The notes below the pieces were generated by a model. That model ran no database searches and was not told the DNA's origin. It worked only from the letters and a program-made list of their open reading frames with translations. 64,000 nt of DNA, taken from NCBI GenBank assembly GCA_022036555.1, contig CM039124.1, positions 49,666,785 through 49,730,784 on the forward strand. Direction: 5' to 3'. The translations under genes were made by a program, and so were the position numbers. Source of the DNA: Microstegium vimineum (Eukaryota > Streptophyta > Magnoliopsida > Poales > Poaceae). Below, one piece after another: positions 59,921-64,000 of the stretch; position 1 is the stretch's first letter; every line of letters begins with the position of its first letter.

Positions 59921-60027
59921 CGGCGGCGTGAGGAGTGGGAGAGAAGGGGAAGAAAGAAAAGAAAACCGAGAACAGAGAAAGGAAAGAATCGGTTGTCGGG
60001 CCTGATGCTAGGACCTCGCCATGTCGA

Positions 60028-60191
60028 TCTCTGGGGCTCGAACGATGGCGCCAGAGTTGCTGGCGCCGAGACGTGTAAGCTCGGTGCCAGCCACGGTGAC
60101 GCCGAGCTAAGGGTCCATTTCCTGAAATCTTATCGCCAGGGGTCTATTTGTGAGATTCTTTCGAAAAAGGGCTAAATTGTGAAAAAGACGG
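60028..60191 (-). repeat. right terminal inverted repeat of the MULE
   Basis: Inverted partner of 53776-53920; see there. Contains an extra GGCGCC-containing 15-bp block relative to the left copy. Confidence 0.85.
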
Positions 60192-60200
60192 GCCTCTCGG

Positions 60201-61170
60201 CCAGCAGAACAATCGCTTGAGTCCTCTAGTTGCTCATGGCCATCTGCTGGATAGATGGATCCAGCGCGCCCAACTCCGGCAGCCTGGAACATACGTGGCA
60301 TATTGATTCCCTTTTTCCGACGAACATGCAGTGGAATCGATCGGCGGCGTGGACATGGCTGCAGTGGAAGGAGAGGACTGGGCAGCAGAGCAGGACGAGC
60401 GGGAAAGGCCACATCGTGCGTGCGCCACGTGTAGAAATTTGCCGCCGCGGGAGGAGAGATGAACGCGCCAAGGAGGATGACGAGCGAGCTGTATTCGGAG
60501 CGAATCCTTCATAAATTGCTCATCATTTTTAGTACAGGCTAAATAATGTTGGAGTAGCATCCACTCATCCAGACTTTCAGCTACAGGGCAGCAGGCCAGC
60601 CGCCAGCGGCCAGCCCATATCTCGAATCAGGCGTACTCCTACCGCGTACATTCGCAAAATACAGAAACGCGGAGCATCCACCTGGCGGCTGCTCACGTGG
60701 AGCCACCATGCGCCCTCTCGCCGATGCATGGAGTGGAACTCAGAACGTACTGGAGTAGTAGTACGTGCGTCACAGGCGACACGCTCGTCGTGGGGCCGCG
60801 GGCCGCCGCCGCCCGCCGTGCGTGCCAGGACTCCGAGAAAACCACCTGACGTGCCCATGGCCCGGCTCAGGCGCAATGAACTGGTGGCTGCTGCCGCCCT
60901 GCCGTCCTCGCGGCGGCTGATGCTGGATCATGCTGGAGCCAGGAGCAAAAGGGCGGAGGAGTGGAACCATCTGCTCGTGCGCCCTCTTGGATTTTTGCCG
61001 CGCCCTTCCTTTTGACTTGACCGCTTCTCCGCGTGGTGGACTGGTGGTGCAGCGTGTTTCACTGTTTCTTCTCTTCCGCTTTGGATGATGCATCGTGGTT
61101 TGCGTTGGACTATCTGCTTGAGAAACTGGACAGATGACCAGCATCTGCTGCTCATCAAAATTCAAAAGAA
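60201..61170. other. mixed GC-rich intergenic DNA
   Basis: Open frames exist on both strands but none has a recognisable domain or consistent coding character. No gene called. Confidence 0.4.
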
Positions 61171-61194
61171 CTTGTATTTGGGTCCTATCCTATC

Positions 61195-61675
61195 GGTCAA
61201 GATATCCCTAGATAAGGTAGCAGGCTACAAGCCAGCTAAATGGTGACGTAGATGAGAGAAGAGAAGAAAAGAGAGAAGCAAAGTGGGTTGTAAGTTTACA
61301 GCACGCTCAGACACAAGAACTAAGAAAATCTGTGAGAGTAACAGGTGGACCCAATATTAATGCTGAAGACTTAACTATTATATAGGTGGGCTGAGAGCAA
61401 CTGACTGTATTATTAGCCTTGCTCTTAAAGCAAGTATAGTAATGGGCTATAAGCAGACTAAATGCTGAGGTGGAGGAGAGAGATAATAGGTGGGCTGTAA
61501 TCTTGCAGCCAGTTTGGGCACAATAACCAATAAATACTATGAGATAGACAAGTGGATTATGTTTTGATTGAGAAGATAAAATCACTATATGAGTAGGCCG
61601 AGTAGGCTGAGAGATGGTATGTAAGTATCCATACAGACAACACTTGGTTGTATTATTAGTCTTCCTCTTATATCA
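61195..61675. repeat. two adjacent related MITEs
   Basis: 61195-61425 ('gtagcaggctacaagccagctaaatg ... gtattattagccttgctctta') and 61430-61675 ('gtatagtaatgggctataagcagactaaatg ... gtattattagtcttcctctta') share order and wording, so they are diverged tandem copies of one MITE family. Confidence 0.7.
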
Positions 61676-62125
61676 AAATGACATTATCTAAAGGAACATG
61701 AACCATGAGCAAAGTCATTAGCACAATACGTCATCAACCTTGTCAGCTAGGATCTACACTATAGGGCCCGTAATTACTAAATAATAATATAGCATATCAA
61801 TAATTCCTAGTTTATTTACTGATCACAAAAATCAGAAGACGTGGACAAACTTGTCCAACACATTTCTACGAGCGAGCTTACAACATCTATAGAGAATATC
61901 CGTGTCCAAGTCACTTGCGACCCAAAGGCTGCTATGACATAGATTGTCATCTTCTATTGAGGGATATCCACCAAACCAAACACATTCTTAGTAATATCAA
62001 TTTTGGACAATTTTCGAAAACTCAGGGTTAGCTGAACCTAGCAAAAGGGTCTATCTCCACAACAAAGACCCTTTCTCATGTTTTTTTATTCATTCATGTT
62101 TACTTGGGATCAGGATGGAAGACAG
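61676..62125. other. AT-rich intergenic DNA
   Basis: No supported gene or repeat structure. Confidence 0.4.
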
Positions 62126-62187
62126 TGTGAAAATAGGTTAACGAGATGCCCTTCTCAGGGTCTCGGGTGCGTGTTATATAGAAGGTG

Positions 62188-63761
62188 TTAAGTAAGATCC
62201 AAAGGTTTTGCCGAAGTACTAATCGACCTAGGAAAGGGCAGTTGATGTGACTTGCCCTGCTGACATGCATTACAAACATGACCAACTTTATTCGACTCTT
62301 TTGAAAACGAAATCTTATTATGACTAAGAACTTGCTGGACTACTGGAGCTGATGCGTGTCCTAGTCGGTGATGCCACAGAGAAGGAGTTGATCTAACAGC
62401 ACCAAGAGCTTGATGACTTATCGACGACCTATTCATGGATGATCGCAGCGGATAAAGTCCCCCTCTAGCCTTGCCTCTGAGGAGGGTTCTCATCGTCTCC
62501 TCCTCCTTAATAGCAAAATGAGAAGGATGAAATTCAACAAAGACGTTATTATCTCGGGTAAGACGATTAACCAAAACAAGATTTTTATCAGACTGTGGAA
62601 CATGAAGGATATTTTGTAGATGGATCTTGCTAGTAGGGGAATTTAATGTACTATGACCAATGTGAGAGATCCTCATACCTGAGCCATTGGCCGCATGGAC
62701 CTGTTCAGATCCGTTGTACTTGTCACGAGTTGTCAGCCTCTCCAGGTCACCGTGATGTGATCAGTCGCACCGGTATCCATATACCAGTTCGAGTCGATGC
62801 CGTAGCCTGTCGTTGCAGATGAAACTGACTTCTGTTGTGGCCCGGTGAAGGAGTCGAACCTTTTGAAGCAACGAAGGGCAGGATGTCCTTCCTTCCCACA
62901 GAGCTGGCAGAAGACGCCAGCTTGAAACCCTCCTCCACTCGGACGACCACCATTGTTTTTCTTGGGGCGTTGACCTCCACGGCCACCCCCACGCTGGAAG
63001 CCACCGCGCCCACCGCGGTTGCTGTTGAAGTTGCCTCCACCACGACCTCCTTTTGCGGCAAGGTTAGCAGATGACTGGAACTTGCCACCGTCATCGCCCT
63101 TCGCCTCATGGCGTTGCTCAAAGCTAGTGAGTTGAGTGAATAACTCCCCCACCGAGATGGGTTCAACCCTAGCCGAGATAGCAGACACCACCGGATCAAA
63201 ATCCAGATCCAATCCGGTTAGGATGTATGCGATCAATTCATCATCTTCCAGCTTGGGACCAGCTGAGGTCATATCATCCGCGAGCGATTTCATCTTACTG
63301 AAATACTCACTCACGGTGGAAGATCCTTTTGACGTCGTAGCCAGCGCCATCCTCGTGCTGATGATTCGAGCACAGGATTGTGAGGCAAACATGCCTTCAA
63401 TGGCTGCCCATGCCTTGGCAGCCGTGTCCTCCGAGTTGATCTGCCCAAGGATTTCCTTGGACAGATTGGTGAGCAGGTAGTTGAGTACCAGCCCATCATT
63501 TGCCACCCATGTTTCATACTCGGGGTTGACGATCGGAGGGCTCTTCTTCTCGCCATCTTCAGGTTTCTTGGGCTCTATGAACTGGCCTGGTGGGTTGTGA
63601 GTTGGATCTAGGAGTTTGGTAAGGCGAACTCCCTTAAGGGCGGAGATGACCTGAGCTTTCCAAGAAGGATGATTGGAGCGGGTGAGTTTCTCGCTCACCA
63701 GAAGGAAGGTGACGAGTTGTTGCGCAACAGATGATGCGGAGGAGATGGAGGTGAGCGCCAT
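62188..63761 (-). pseudogene. copia gag-protease-integrase (partial polyprotein)
   Basis: Starts at ATG 63761 (MALTSISSASS). A UBN2-type gag domain (about 63700-63080) is followed by a Gly/Arg-rich linker, a CCHC zinc knuckle CQLCGKEGHPALRC (about 62915-62874), the protease active site DTGATDHIT (about 62778-62752), then, after a one-base deletion near 62750, the GAG-pre-integrase domain with WHHRLGHAS (about 62383-62357) and the integrase zinc motif CNACQQGKSHQLPF (about 62275-62234). It stops where the deletion junction begins. Gag looks intact, but the element cannot move on its own. Confidence 0.85.
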
Positions 63762-63787
63762 GGAGAAAAAAAATTCCGTTTGGACTA

Positions 63788-63802
63788 TGGCTCTGATTAC
63801 CA
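63788..63802 (-). other. primer-binding site of the copia element
   Basis: Minus-strand TGGTAATCAGAGCCA immediately next to the LTR matches the initiator-Met tRNA-type site used by most plant copia elements, with one inserted A. Confidence 0.7.
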
Positions 63803-64000
63803 TGTGAAAATAGGTTAACGAGATGCCCTTCTCAGGGTCTCGGGTGCGTGTTATATAGAAGGTGAGAACAGCCCTCACCGTGGCGCTTACAAAGAGATCT
63901 AGCATAACCGAATGGTGCTAGACTTGAGGCACAAGCATACTTGGAGTCCAAGCTATGCAACTAACTAGAGTCTATCTAGTCTACGTTACAATCATATCAT
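63803..64000 (-). repeat. 5' LTR of the copia element, cut by the window end
   Basis: Begins TGTGAAAATAGGTTAACG on the plus strand. The first 62 bp are repeated at 62126-62187. The outer end is not in the window. Confidence 0.8.

Larger units (their letters stand above)
53776..60191. mobile_element. 6.4-kb MULE with long terminal inverted repeats
   Basis: The left end (53776-53920, CCGTCTTTTTTCACAATTTG...) is repeated inverted at the right end (about 60028-60191, ...CTAAATTGTGAAAAAGACGG). The repeats are about 85-90% identical by eye over some 145 bp, with a 15-bp extra block in the right copy. Flanks carry a degenerate 9-bp duplication. Inside are an intact accessory gene (54349-55062, +), a mudrA 5' remnant (55605-55880, -), a GC hexanucleotide array, and a nested solo LTR (56497-59920). 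Without the LTR the element is about 3.0 kb. It lacks a complete transposase, so it is non-autonomous. Confidence 0.8.
62126..64000 (-). mobile_element. Ty1-copia retrotransposon with large internal deletion
   Basis: Minus-strand element. Its 5' LTR starts (plus view) TGTGAAAATAGG at 63803 and runs off the window. A tRNA-Met-type primer site (minus TGGTAATCAGAGCCA, 63788-63802, one base more than the usual TGGTATCAGAGC) abuts it. Gag and the start of pol follow to 62188. There the internal sequence is fused to 62 bp (62126-62187) identical to the LTR terminus at 63803-63864. Most of integrase, all reverse transcriptase and RNase H, and most of the 3' LTR are missing. Confidence 0.85.

Overview
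The window is plant nuclear DNA from a grass. The evidence is spliced GT-AG genes, GC-rich exons in AT-rich surroundings, dense Stowaway/Tourist/hAT-like MITEs, Ty3-gypsy and Ty1-copia retrotransposons and Mutator-like elements (MULEs). The repeat families resemble those I know from panicoid grasses (sorghum, sugarcane, Miscanthus, maize); that placement is inference. A block of exactly 100 N at 8538-8637 marks a draft scaffold join.

Layout. 1-3906: 5' part of a Ty3-gypsy (Tat/Retand-like) retrotransposon on the minus strand, with a complete 846-bp LTR, inserted in the transposase gene of a decayed MULE (3907 to about 7090). 7.1-12.6 kb: repeat debris, the gap and a probable degenerate copia LTR. 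12799-14484: intact single-exon GRAS regulator (SCL4/SCL7 type). 18701-19431: small three-exon gene for a hydrophilic, possibly organelle-targeted protein. 22913-26969: BTB/POZ protein (At1g63850-like). 28122-28744 minus: small plant protein of unknown function. 32.3-45.9 kb: three tandem SEC14-like lipid-transfer genes, each with a non-coding 5' exon and five coding exons. 47872-47944 minus: tRNA-Arg(CCU). 48551-52373 minus: LRR receptor-like pseudokinase (At2g16250-like). 53776-60191: a 6.4-kb MULE with inverted ends of about 150 bp, an intact GRF-type zinc-finger accessory gene, a convergent mudrA 5' remnant and a nested 3.4-kb solo LTR. 62126-64000: Ty1-copia element on the minus strand with a large internal deletion.

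The host genes look like independent housekeeping, signalling and regulatory loci; apart from the SEC14 tandem array they show no joint function. By my reading about 17 single-base deletions and one insertion, mostly in short homopolymers, break the reading frames of otherwise well conserved genes. Base-level assembly error is at least as likely as pseudogenisation for many of them. I did not find a convincing new molecular system; the best leads are the MULE with its intact accessory gene and the SEC14 array with GC-AG introns.
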